Below are positions 51,179 through 60,174 of a stretch of DNA of 64,000 bases, piece after piece (the first letter of the stretch is position 1; the number at the start of each line of letters is the position of its first letter). The notes beneath the pieces are model-generated. The model did no database searches, was not told the origin of the DNA, and saw nothing but the letters and a program-made list of their open reading frames with translations. The position numbers and the translations under genes were made by a program. Source of the stretch: Psychrobacillus psychrodurans (GTDB taxonomy: Bacteria > Bacillota > Bacilli > Bacillales_A > Planococcaceae); the NCBI RefSeq assembly GCF_027563345.1, contig NZ_JAMKBK010000002.1; one strand, given 5' to 3'.

Positions 51179-53359
51179 ATGAAGTCTGTATTTAATACGA
51201 ATACCGATGAATTATTATATAGAGTTAAAAATGCAATTTTCAATGAGTCATTGGCGAGCGATATAGCACTTCAAGAAAAGCTAGAAGATGCCTTTTTTAA
51301 GATGGAACTTATGGATTATGCAGTAAATGAAACAATGATTATTGCTGTAACAAATAAGTCAGGACAAATATTATTCGTGAATGATCGCTTTAGCGATATT
51401 ACGGGGTATTCAAAAGAAGAATTAATAGGAAACACACATAGAATAATAAATTCGAAAACTCATCCTGAACCTTTCTTTAAAGAAATGTGGTCTACTATTC
51501 TAAAAGGGAACACTTGGACGGGGGAAATATGCAATAGACGCAAGAACGGTGAATTATATTGGGTAAAAACTTATATTATACCTGTTGAAACATACGGTAA
51601 TGAAACTTATTTTCTAAGTATCCGTACTGATATTACACTCGAAAAAGAGAAGGAAATGTTATTACAGTCAAGACTTTTATCATCTTTTGAAACAGTAGTG
51701 CACCACATTAACAATTTAGTGTTCAAAGTGGAAAAAGATAGTGATAATAACTATGGTTTTTCATTATTAACTGGGAAAGTGGCTTCAGACTATCTAGTAA
51801 ATAAAGGACTTCAAACTATTCAACCTAACAGTGATTCTATTAAGAAAAAAATAATAACTCCAATCCATCGTTTAAATACATATTTTTCAGAAGAGATGAC
51901 AGACCGATTATTATTTTATCTTGAAAAAGTAAATAATGGTGAGGAAGTCTCCTATAAGGAATGGTTAGGTAATAGATGTGTACATATTACAATCTCCCCT
52001 ATTGAACAAAATGGAATAATAAGTGGCGGGATTGGAATTGGCAATGATATAACAGAACTCGAATCCGCAAGAACCAAACTCTCTGAGCTTGCTTACCGAG
52101 ACCATTTGACAAATACTTATAACACAGCTGCCTTAGAAAGAGATATTATACAAAAGATTAACAATCACTTGCCATTTAGTTTTGTGTATATTGACTTGGA
52201 CCGATTTAAGAACATTAATGATTCCTTAGGTCATGTTACCGGTGACTCGTTATTAAAGTTAGTTGCTGAAAGATTAATGAAATTCTACAGAAATGTAGGA
52301 GAAATATATCGTATTGGTGGCGATGAATTTGTCGTGCTGATAGGGAAAAAGCAACAAGATATTAAAACGCTAGAAAATGCAAAAGAAGTAATCCAAAAGA
52401 TTGAAGAACCATTTTGTATAGAAGGTATGGAAATACATATATCGTGTTCTATTGGTATCGCTTGTTTTCCACTACACGGTTCCAATTATAAGGAAATACA
52501 TCGAGCAGCCGACTTAGCATTAAATATTTCCAAGGAGTATGGTAAACGTAATGCGGTGCTATTCGATCTAAAACATATGGAAGGCTATGTTAACAAGGTA
52601 GGTTTAGAAAGTGACATCAGATCAGGGATAGATAATAATGAGTTTTACCTTGTCTATCAGCCTAAAGTCAATTTGAAAAGGGAAACTGTTGATGGCTATG
52701 AAGCCTTGATCCGTTGGAATAAAAAAGGCAAAGAAATTATACCTCCAAATGATTTTATACCTTTCGCAGAAGAAACAGGTCTAATTATTTCAATTGGAAA
52801 ATACGTTTTAGAAGAAGCATGTAAACAAGGTGTTTTGTGGATTAAACAAGGGGTTCCCTTTCAAACTATTTCCGTTAATATAAGTCCTGTAGAGCTAGAG
52901 CAATATGATTTTCTATCAAACCTGCATGCAATTTTAGAGAAAACAGGATTACCTCCGAAGTATTTGGAAATAGAAATGACAGAAAACATTTTGATGAAAA
53001 ATATGGATAGACTCGTGAAGCTACTGAACGAACTAGAGATACTTGGAATTAAGCTAGCAATGGATGATTTTGGTTCAGGTTTCTCTAATTTCCGATACTT
53101 AAGTGAGCTGCCGATTCATACTTTAAAAATTGACCGTAGTCTCATGGATAGAGTATTCCTAGGCAGAGATGAAGTAATTGTATCCTCCATAATTAGAATA
53201 GGTCATAGTTTGGGAATTGAGGTAGTTGCAGAGGGAGTAGAAACCATAGAAGTCGTGGAGTTTTTAAAGGATCATGACTGTCATACTATACAAGGATATT
53301 ATTATTCAAAACCAATAGAAGCACATGAAGTACCAAGTTTTGTATTAAAAAGTATATAA
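51179..53359 (+). CDS. PAS-GGDEF-EAL cyclic-di-GMP turnover protein
   Basis: 726 residues, without membrane helices, so probably cytoplasmic. A PAS domain (about 50-160, with IITVTNKSG-like sensor core and GYSKEELIGNTHRI) is followed by a second sensor-like region (about 170-300), a GGDEF domain with intact GGDEF at 380-384 and an EAL domain with intact EAL at 508-510, EIEMTENILM and DDFGSGFSN. The inhibitory I-site upstream of GGDEF reads RNVG rather than RxxD, so product inhibition is probably lost. It could make, degrade or balance c-di-GMP; the pel operon in this window has a c-di-GMP receptor. Confidence 0.93.
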   Translation: MKSVFNTNTDELLYRVKNAIFNESLASDIALQEKLEDAFFKMELMDYAVNETMIIAVTNKSGQILFVNDRFSDITGYSKEELIGNTHRIINSKTHPEPFFKEMWSTILKGNTWTGEICNRRKNGELYWVKTYIIPVETYGNETYFLSIRTDITLEKEKEMLLQSRLLSSFETVVHHINNLVFKVEKDSDNNYGFSLLTGKVASDYLVNKGLQTIQPNSDSIKKKIITPIHRLNTYFSEEMTDRLLFYLEKVNNGEEVSYKEWLGNRCVHITISPIEQNGIISGGIGIGNDITELESARTKLSELAYRDHLTNTYNTAALERDIIQKINNHLPFSFVYIDLDRFKNINDSLGHVTGDSLLKLVAERLMKFYRNVGEIYRIGGDEFVVLIGKKQQDIKTLENAKEVIQKIEEPFCIEGMEIHISCSIGIACFPLHGSNYKEIHRAADLALNISKEYGKRNAVLFDLKHMEGYVNKVGLESDIRSGIDNNEFYLVYQPKVNLKRETVDGYEALIRWNKKGKEIIPPNDFIPFAEETGLIISIGKYVLEEACKQGVLWIKQGVPFQTISVNISPVELEQYDFLSNLHAILEKTGLPPKYLEIEMTENILMKNMDRLVKLLNELEILGIKLAMDDFGSGFSNFRYLSELPIHTLKIDRSLMDRVFLGRDEVIVSSIIRIGHSLGIEVVAEGVETIEVVEFLKDHDCHTIQGYYYSKPIEAHEVPSFVLKSI

Positions 53360-53402
53360 TTTTTGGTAAGATAATAGTAAGGAATTGAAGGAGGATAAAT
53401 AA

Positions 53403-54452
53403 ATGACATTTACATTTCATGTAAAAGATACGGTTTCATTATTAAAGCAGCTGGTAGAAATTCCAAGTCCGTCTGGTTTTACTAAAGAGATTATGGACTT
53501 TATGGAGAATATATTAAAACAACTCCAGGTGGATTATATACGTACAAATAAAGGTGCGTTAATCGCTACCATAAAAGGAAAAGATGAAACCAAGCATCGA
53601 CTTCTAACTGCGCATACAGATACATTAGGTGCTATGGTAAAAGAAGTTAAAGGTAGCGGTAGATTAAAGCTTACTATGGTTGGTGGCTTTAATTGGAATG
53701 CTGTTGAAGGTGAATATTGTACCATTCATACAGCAGATGGTAAAAAGGTTCGAGGTACTATTTTAATGCATCAAACTACTGTACATGTATATAAAAACGC
53801 TAGTAGTTTACCTCGTGATGAACAAAATATTGAAGTCCGTATTGATGAAAAAGTATTAACTGCAGAAGATACACGCAAGTTAGGTGTAGAGGTGGGTGAC
53901 TTTGTTTCATTCGACCCTCGATTTGAAGAAACTGAGGCAGGTTTTATTAAATCTCGTCATCTAGACGACAAAGCAAGCACAGCATTACTACTTCAATTAA
54001 TCAAAACAATTCAAAATACAAACGTGTCTTTACCCCATACAACACATTTCTATATTTCGAATAATGAAGAGATTGGTTATGGTGGTAATTCTAATGTACC
54101 GGAAGAAACAGTAGAATATTTGGCTGTTGATATGGGTGCTATTGGAGATGGACAATTGTCGGATGAGTTTACAGTATCTATTTGTGCAAAAGATTCTTCA
54201 GGACCATACCATTATGAATTCACCCGTCAATTAGTAGAGTTGGCTAAAAAAGAAAATATTGATTATAAATTAGACATTTATCCTTATTATGGGTCAGATG
54301 CATCGGCTGCTATTAGAGCTGGGTATGACGTGAAGCACGCATTATTGGGTCCTGGTATAGAGGCCTCTCACGCATATGAACGTACACATATTGATTCATT
54401 AGAAAATACAGCTAAACTTTTATACAGTTATGTAAACACACAAATTTATTAA
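53403..54452 (+). CDS. M42 family metallopeptidase (glutamyl aminopeptidase-like)
   Basis: 349 residues. M42 motifs are visible: TAHTDTLGAMV with metal-binding His71 and Asp73, HLDDKAS with the bridging Asp, NNEEIGYGGN with the catalytic Glu pair, and the C-terminal SHAYERTHIDSLENT with a further metal His. The family forms large tetrahedral or smaller aminopeptidase assemblies acting on peptides. GGAGGATAAATAA precedes the ATG. It stands 43 bases after the GGDEF-EAL gene and may share its transcript. Confidence 0.92.
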   Translation: MTFTFHVKDTVSLLKQLVEIPSPSGFTKEIMDFMENILKQLQVDYIRTNKGALIATIKGKDETKHRLLTAHTDTLGAMVKEVKGSGRLKLTMVGGFNWNAVEGEYCTIHTADGKKVRGTILMHQTTVHVYKNASSLPRDEQNIEVRIDEKVLTAEDTRKLGVEVGDFVSFDPRFEETEAGFIKSRHLDDKASTALLLQLIKTIQNTNVSLPHTTHFYISNNEEIGYGGNSNVPEETVEYLAVDMGAIGDGQLSDEFTVSICAKDSSGPYHYEFTRQLVELAKKENIDYKLDIYPYYGSDASAAIRAGYDVKHALLGPGIEASHAYERTHIDSLENTAKLLYSYVNTQIY

Positions 54453-54477
54453 GAATCGGGTAATACCAATTCTTTTT

Positions 54478-54574
54478 AATCTAGCTCCAGCGTCTAAGTT
54501 TGCTTGAGTCGTTTTATGCAGGTTAAAGGCATATGAACGATTTTCGAGTCTAAAATAGGCGCTTGCGCTTTTTT
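54478..54574. repeat. Copy of a Bacillales intergenic repeat with CTAGCTCCAGCG/GGCGCTTGCGCTT ends
   Basis: The segment starts with TCTAGCTCCAGCGTCTAAG and ends with ATAGGCGCTTGCGCTTTTTT. Such ends, with a variable middle, are common in Bacillaceae intergenic regions from memory. Only one clear copy is in this window, so the call rests on recognition. Confidence 0.5.
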
Positions 54575-54638
54575 TTACTTGTTTTTTGCTCCCTAAATCC
54601 ATATGATTAGTAAGTGAATAAGAAGGAGATATAACAGA

Positions 54639-56213
54639 ATGGATATAAAATTACAAGATGAAATATTGAAAAGAAGAACTTTTGCAATTATTTCCCATCC
54701 AGATGCTGGTAAAACAACTATTACAGAAAAGCTACTTTACTTTGGCGGAGCAATTCGTGATGCAGGTACTGTAAAAGGGAAAAAAACTGGGAAATTTGCA
54801 ACATCTGACTGGATGGAAATTGAAAAGCAACGTGGAATTTCGGTTACATCATCTGTTATGCAATTTGACTATAATAATTGTCGTATAAATATATTAGATA
54901 CACCTGGACATCAGGACTTCAGTGAGGATACGTATCGTACACTAATGGCAGTTGATAGCGCAGTTATGATTGTCGATGCTGCAAAAGGTATTGAAGCTCA
55001 AACGTTAAAACTATTTAAAGTTTGTCGTATGAGAGGAATTCCAATATTTACTTTTATAAACAAACTTGATCGTCAAGGTAAAGAACCACTTGAACTAATG
55101 GAAGAACTAGAAGAGGTTCTTGGCATTCAATCTTATGCAATGAACTGGCCCATTGGTATGGGGAAAGAGTTTTTAGGCATCTACGATCGTTATAACGGGC
55201 GAATTGAGCAATTCCGTACAGAAGAATCTGAGAGATTCCTTCCTTTAGATGATGAGGGAGAGCTTGCAGTTGATCATTCAATGAAAGAGACTTCATACTA
55301 CACTCAGGCTTTGGAAGATATTATGCTACTAAATGAAGCCGGTAATGATTTTGATGAGAAAAAAATATTAGCTGGTGACTTAACACCAGTATTTTTTGGC
55401 AGTGCATTAACTAATTTTGGGGTTCAAACATTTTTAGAGACTTATTTACAGTTTGCACCGACTCCTCAGCCACGCATGACAGAACATGAAGAAGAAGTAA
55501 ATCCGTTAAACGAGGATTTCTCTGGTTTTATCTTCAAAATCCAAGCAAATATGAATCCAGCGCATCGCGACCGAATTGCTTTTGTACGAATTGTATCTGG
55601 TAAATTTGAACGTGGTATGACCGTTACTTTGGCTCGGACAGGAAAAACCTTCAAAGTGACGCAATCGACTCAATTTTTAGCTGATGATCGTGAAACAGTT
55701 GAAACGGCGGTTGCAGGTGATATTATCGGACTTTACGATGTGGGGAATTATCAAATAGGAGACACGGTTGTTGGTGGCAAAAAAGCTTTTACTTACGAAA
55801 AACTACCTCAATTTACACCGGAGCTATTTGTTAAAGTAACTGCTAAAAACGTACTGAAGTCTAAGCATTTCCATAAAGGGATTTTACAACTTGTGCAGGA
55901 AGGGGCCATCCAGTACTATAAAACACTTCACACAGAGGAAGTTATTTTAGGTGCTGTTGGACAACTACAATTTGAAGTGTTTGAGCATCGTATGAGCAGC
56001 GAATATAATGTGGAGGTACGAATGGAACCAATCGGCTCGAAGGTAGCACGATGGATTGAGAACGAGGAAGATGTTAAGGAATCTATGACAGGTCCGCGTT
56101 CAATGCTTGTAAGAGATCGTTATGACAATTATGTCTTCTTATTTGAAAATGAGTTTGCCACTCGTTGGTTCCAAGATAAATACGAGCATATTAAACTTTA
56201 TAATTTACTCTAG
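54639..56213 (+). CDS. prfC: Peptide chain release factor 3
   Basis: 524-residue translational GTPase that recycles class 1 release factors. The P-loop SHPDAGKT (residues 19-26), switch motif RGISVTSS, DTPGHQDF and NKLD are all visible, followed by the domain II and domain III regions to MSSEYNVEVRMEPIGS. The length equals the family norm. GAAGGAGATAT precedes the ATG. It is monocistronic with its own terminator. Confidence 0.96.
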   Translation: MDIKLQDEILKRRTFAIISHPDAGKTTITEKLLYFGGAIRDAGTVKGKKTGKFATSDWMEIEKQRGISVTSSVMQFDYNNCRINILDTPGHQDFSEDTYRTLMAVDSAVMIVDAAKGIEAQTLKLFKVCRMRGIPIFTFINKLDRQGKEPLELMEELEEVLGIQSYAMNWPIGMGKEFLGIYDRYNGRIEQFRTEESERFLPLDDEGELAVDHSMKETSYYTQALEDIMLLNEAGNDFDEKKILAGDLTPVFFGSALTNFGVQTFLETYLQFAPTPQPRMTEHEEEVNPLNEDFSGFIFKIQANMNPAHRDRIAFVRIVSGKFERGMTVTLARTGKTFKVTQSTQFLADDRETVETAVAGDIIGLYDVGNYQIGDTVVGGKKAFTYEKLPQFTPELFVKVTAKNVLKSKHFHKGILQLVQEGAIQYYKTLHTEEVILGAVGQLQFEVFEHRMSSEYNVEVRMEPIGSKVARWIENEEDVKESMTGPRSMLVRDRYDNYVFLFENEFATRWFQDKYEHIKLYNLL

Positions 56214-56217
56214 TATC

Positions 56218-56249
56218 CAAGAGGTTGCCTATAAGGTGACCTCTTTCTA
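56218..56249 (+). terminator. Terminator of prfC
   Basis: AAGAGGTTGCCTATAAGGTGACCTCTTTC forms a hairpin (AGAGGT/ACCTCT with inner CCT/AGG) directly after the stop codon. Confidence 0.7.
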
Positions 56250-56337
56250 ATTCTTATAGTATTTGAAGAGCATACATACTTGTTCTAGTTTTTCATATTG
56301 AACAGTTCAAGTTGTAGCAATAATATGATTTACGTTT

Positions 56338-56450
56338 CAAGTGGACGCTTTCCGCGGGCGGGTCGTGAGCCTCCTCGGTCGCTGCGCTCCTTGCGGGGGC
56401 TCACCTGACCACGCTATTCCCGCTGGAGTCGCCACCTTCCACTTCAATCA
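56338..56450. repeat. Dispersed palindromic intergenic element, fullest copy
   Basis: GC-rich segment bounded by TCAAGTGGACGCTTTCCGCG and the opposite-facing CGCTGGAGTCGCCACC with TTCCACTTCAA. The ends are partly complementary, so the RNA could fold into a long imperfect hairpin. Related copies or fragments lie at 32500-32616, 34395-34436 and 63794-63881, and possibly at 16080. I recognise this type of element from Bacillaceae intergenic regions. Confidence 0.75.
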
Positions 56451-56594
56451 AATGTGAGAAGATTATTATAAGAAAATTTAGCAGAACGCTTATTACAAAA
56501 ATGATGATTTTGAAAAGCATATTTACAGGAAAACAATTTATTTAATAGTGATTTCCTTAGCTGTAGCAATCTTTAGGATGTGCGCCTTTCAAGC

Positions 56595-56701
56595 CGCATG
56601 AGTGCGAAGAATGGGACTTCAAAAGGTTGTATGAGCGGGCCGCTTTTGCTGTGACGAGCTTTACGCAGGAGCAATAGCGATCATGTCTGAAGGCTCATGC
56701 G
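56595..56701. repeat. Imperfect inverted-repeat segment of unknown type
   Basis: CGCATGAG at 56595-56602 and CTCATGCG at 56694-56701 are perfect complements flanking about 90 bases. The GC content is higher than in the surrounding sequence. No other copy is obvious in the window. Confidence 0.45.
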
Positions 56702-56768
56702 TAGTGTGTGGCAAGCCCACATCCGTATAGAGACTATTTAGATGGAGATATCTCCATCTTCGATACCA

Positions 56769-56862
56769 TTTACTTGCGATAATTTTGACTATACTTGCGC
56801 TCCTGTATAGGTTTACTTGTGGGTAATGTTGCATTACTTGCACTCGATGTTGATTTACTTGT
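56769..56862 (-). repeat. Five-unit array of the GCAAGTA-type core, 21-base period, minus orientation
   Basis: The core read on the plus strand as ACTTG starts at 56772, 56793, 56815, 56836 and 56857 (spacings 21, 22, 21, 21), in the contexts TTACTTGC, ATACTTGC, TTACTTGT, TTACTTGC and TTACTTGT. On the minus strand this is the same GCAAGTAA core as in the array at 34110-34222. Confidence 0.82.
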
Positions 56863-56980
56863 GAAATGGAATATTTATCTAATAGTAAAGTTGAATTGCG
56901 CATATCTGAGCAGAATATTACAAAATAAATATATAGATTATGTCAAATCATCTAGACTTATCTTTAAACTTGATAAAAAT

Positions 56981-57009
56981 TTGAACTCTTCTTGAGTAGA
57001 GCATATGAT
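56981..57009 (+). promoter_or_regulatory. Candidate sigma-A promoter of the RND pump gene
   Basis: TTGAAC (56981-56986) and TATGAT (57004-57009) are 17 bases apart, 33 bases before the start codon. Confidence 0.55.
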
Positions 57010-57042
57010 AGAAAGAGCAAATAAGAAGGTGGGCCCCTGAAA

Positions 57043-60000
57043 ATGAAAATTAGTGACTTTTCCATAAAAAGACCCGTATTTACAACTGTTATTATGTTCT
57101 TAATCATTATTCTGGGTGGGGTTTCATTTTTAAAAATACCTGTTACCTTAATACCAGATTTAAATCCGCCAATCGCAGTAGTTGTCACGAATTATCAAGG
57201 GGCAAGTCCTGTTGAGGTAGATGAGAAAATTACGAAGCCTTTAGAATCTTCACTTAGCACTTTACCAGGTATTGAATCTGTTAATAGTACATCCCAAGAA
57301 GGAGCTAATTTCATCCTATTAGAATTCGATTGGTCTACGGATATGGATGCAATTCAGCTAGATGTCATGCAACGTATTGATATTACACCTCTTCCTGAAG
57401 GTGCAGATAAACCAAGATTCTTGAAGTTTGATCCTGCACAATTTCCAGTCATCCAACTGTCATTGAATACGAAGGATTCTAAAACAGATATTCAGTTTAT
57501 AGCGGAGCAATTAGAGAAAGAATTGTTAAGAACTGAAGGAGTTGCTAGTGTTAATGTATCTGGTTCTTTGATTGAAGAAGTGCAGATTTTATTGGACCAA
57601 GAGAAATTAAAAAGCAAAGGACTTACACAAACGGATATTGTACAAGTCATTCAAGCTAATAATATTTCACTTCCAGGTAACCCCATTGAAACAGACGAGA
57701 ATAAATCATTGACTACTAGGATAATTAGTACGTTAACATCTGTCGAGGATATAAAAAGTTTGGTAGTAACAGTTAACCCATTGGATGGATCGAGTGTCAC
57801 GATTGCTGACGTAGCTGCTGTCAAATTAACGAAGCAAGATCAATTTTCCGAAACTAGAGCAAATGATGAACCTGCTGTTTTACTATCTGTTTTCCAAGAA
57901 TCTAGTGCTAATACAGCTAATGTCTCCACAGCTTTCCAAGAAGCATTAGAAAAGCAACTGGAAAAAAATGAGTTTAAGGATGTAAAAGCAAATATACTTT
58001 TTGATCAAGGGGATTATGTGAAAATTGCTATTAGTAATATCGGAACCACCCTAATAACGGGTGGAATATTGGCAATGATTATCTTGTTTTTATTCCTAAA
58101 AGGCATTAGAAGTCCGATTATTGTAGGTGTAGCAATTCCATATTCAGTAATTGTAACCTTTGTTCTTATGTATTTTGCTGGGTTTTCACTTAATATTATG
58201 ACGTTAGGTGCACTCGCGCTTGGTATTGGGATGCTTGTAGATAACTCCATTGTAGTTATTGAAAATATCGAGCGGCATTTAGGGTTAGGAAAGACACCAA
58301 AAGAAGCCGCCAGTATTGGCACAAAGGAGGTAGCAGGTGCTATTACTGCCTCTACTTTAACAACTATAGCTGTTTTTGTGCCTGTTCTGTTTTTATCCGG
58401 TTTAATTGGACAAATATTTACTGAATTTGCACTTACGATTTCATTTAGTTTGTTTGCGTCATTGGTAGTAGCTCTTACTGTTATTCCAATGATGGCAAGT
58501 AAATTACTGAAAAAAACTAAAGGAAACCTTGAAGCTAAAAGAAGAAGGTCAAAAGCATATAATAATTTTGAGCGTTCGATTAAATGGACTTTAGGTCATC
58601 GTGCAATGATATTAATGATCACTGTTATTCTTTTAGTTGTTTCAGGAATCGGTTTATTCCGAGTTGGAACAGAGTTTTTGCCAGCAACTGATGAAGGATT
58701 TGTAACTATTTCAGCAACTCTTGAAAAGGGCTCTTCTTTTAAGGCTACAGATAATGTTGTAAATAAAGTGGAAGATGTCCTACAAAAAGAGAAGGATATA
58801 GAGGTTTATGTGAGTTTTGTCGGTGGCAGTCAAGAAGGGCAGTCGAGAGGGAGTTCAAGCTCCAATACAGCTGAAATTTCAGTGAAATTAAAAGCATTAG
58901 AGGATAGAAACCGTTCTGTTTTTACCTTTGTAGATGAAGTACAGCCAAAGGTGGTAAAAGCTGTAGGAGGTACCGCAGAAATTAATTTCAATGTGCAGAC
59001 TGCTTCTGGATCTTCTCCAAATGTAGTGTCATTTACTGTTTCATCTAATAATAAGACCACGTTGGACACAGCAGTAAACAAATTACAACAAGATTTGGAA
59101 AGCTTAGAGGGAGTTGTAGAAGTTACAAATGATTTAAGCACAAAAATGGAAGAAATCCAGATTAATGTCATTCGAGACAAGGCTACGGAGTATGGAATAG
59201 CACCAGCTCAAATTGCGCAGACCGTTAATAATATTACAAGAGGGGTATTAACTTCTCAAATTATTGATGAAAATGACCAAGTATTAGGTGTTTATGTGAA
59301 ATATGATGAGTTATATCGAAGTAACTTGGAACAATTAAAGCAATTGCAGTTACGAACTCCATCGGGCCAGTATATTGCCCTACAGGATGTGGCAAATGTA
59401 GAAATAGCAGAAGGACCTGTCGTAATTCGAAGTGTTGACCAAGCTAGTGCGGTATCATTTTCAGTAAAATATGAGTCCATGTATTCGTTAGGTGAAATGT
59501 CTGATTTAGTTGATGAGATTATACAAGATCAGAAATTGTCAGAGGATATTGCAGTATCTTATGGCGGTGATCGAGAATTATTGGATAACTCCAAGAATGA
59601 TATGATACTGGCAGTATTACTTGCAGTGGTATTAGTATTTATTGTTATGGCAGCACAGTTTGAATCATACAAATACCCTTTTGTCGTTATGTTTACTGTA
59701 CCACTTGTAGTCATAGGTATCTTTATAGGACTCTTTACTACTAATTTACCAATCAGTATTTCAGCCATAATTGGAGTTTTAATATTGGTTGGAATTGTTG
59801 TAAATAATGGTATCGTATTAGTCGATTATATAAATCAACGCAAAATAGATGGAATGTCTTCATACGAGGCAATTATTACATCTGTCCGCGATAGAGTCCG
59901 ACCGATATTGATGACTGCGTTGACGACAATATTAGGACTCGTACCTTTAGCTTTAGGAATTGGGGAAGGTACTGAGATTAATCAACCTATGGCGGTTACT

Positions 60001-60102
60001 GTTATTGGAGGATTAATAAGTTCTACTTTTCTTACTCTATACGTAGTTCCAGTTATATATAGTTTTTTTGATAAAGAAACTAGATATAATAAAGTATCGT
60101 AA
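57043..60102 (+). CDS. RND-family efflux pump (SwrC/YerP-like)
   Basis: 1019 residues with the AcrB/SwrC layout. The N-terminus MKISDFSIKRPVFTTVIMFLI opens the first helix, a large extracytoplasmic loop (about 35-330) follows, then helices 2-6 with LGALALGIGMLVDNSIVVIENIERH (the charged transmembrane motif used for proton relay). A second half repeats this pattern with VGIVVNNGIVLVDYINQ near residue 920. B. subtilis SwrC exports surfactin and supports swarming; the substrate here is unknown. No adaptor or outer-membrane gene is present, as expected for a Gram-positive. AAGGT precedes the ATG at some distance. Confidence 0.93.
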   Translation: MKISDFSIKRPVFTTVIMFLIIILGGVSFLKIPVTLIPDLNPPIAVVVTNYQGASPVEVDEKITKPLESSLSTLPGIESVNSTSQEGANFILLEFDWSTDMDAIQLDVMQRIDITPLPEGADKPRFLKFDPAQFPVIQLSLNTKDSKTDIQFIAEQLEKELLRTEGVASVNVSGSLIEEVQILLDQEKLKSKGLTQTDIVQVIQANNISLPGNPIETDENKSLTTRIISTLTSVEDIKSLVVTVNPLDGSSVTIADVAAVKLTKQDQFSETRANDEPAVLLSVFQESSANTANVSTAFQEALEKQLEKNEFKDVKANILFDQGDYVKIAISNIGTTLITGGILAMIILFLFLKGIRSPIIVGVAIPYSVIVTFVLMYFAGFSLNIMTLGALALGIGMLVDNSIVVIENIERHLGLGKTPKEAASIGTKEVAGAITASTLTTIAVFVPVLFLSGLIGQIFTEFALTISFSLFASLVVALTVIPMMASKLLKKTKGNLEAKRRRSKAYNNFERSIKWTLGHRAMILMITVILLVVSGIGLFRVGTEFLPATDEGFVTISATLEKGSSFKATDNVVNKVEDVLQKEKDIEVYVSFVGGSQEGQSRGSSSSNTAEISVKLKALEDRNRSVFTFVDEVQPKVVKAVGGTAEINFNVQTASGSSPNVVSFTVSSNNKTTLDTAVNKLQQDLESLEGVVEVTNDLSTKMEEIQINVIRDKATEYGIAPAQIAQTVNNITRGVLTSQIIDENDQVLGVYVKYDELYRSNLEQLKQLQLRTPSGQYIALQDVANVEIAEGPVVIRSVDQASAVSFSVKYESMYSLGEMSDLVDEIIQDQKLSEDIAVSYGGDRELLDNSKNDMILAVLLAVVLVFIVMAAQFESYKYPFVVMFTVPLVVIGIFIGLFTTNLPISISAIIGVLILVGIVVNNGIVLVDYINQRKIDGMSSYEAIITSVRDRVRPILMTALTTILGLVPLALGIGEGTEINQPMAVTVIGGLISSTFLTLYVVPVIYSFFDKETRYNKVS

Positions 60103-60114
60103 TATTCAGAAAAA

Positions 60115-60147
60115 AGCGGAAGAGTCTTCATTTGAAGGCTCTTTTTA
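60115..60147 (+). terminator. Terminator of the RND pump gene
   Basis: AAGAGTCTTC and GAAGGCTCTT pair around ATTT, followed by TTT. The hairpin is imperfect. Confidence 0.7.
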
Positions 60148-60174
60148 CGTATAATGAGAAAAGGGGTGTATCGT

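Larger units (their letters stand above)
56250..56980. other. Gene-free repeat-rich region between prfC and the RND pump
   Basis: About 730 bases with no credible gene. It contains a full palindromic element (56338-56450), an imperfect inverted-repeat segment bounded by CGCATGAG and CTCATGCG (56595-56701), and a 21-base-period array (56769-56862). A minus-strand frame (56661-56903) overlaps the array but has no ribosome-binding site or domain. Confidence 0.6.

Noticed and set aside
56661..56903. 80-codon minus-strand frame over the second repeat array
   Set aside because: It is composed largely of repeat sequence, with no ribosome-binding site and no domain.
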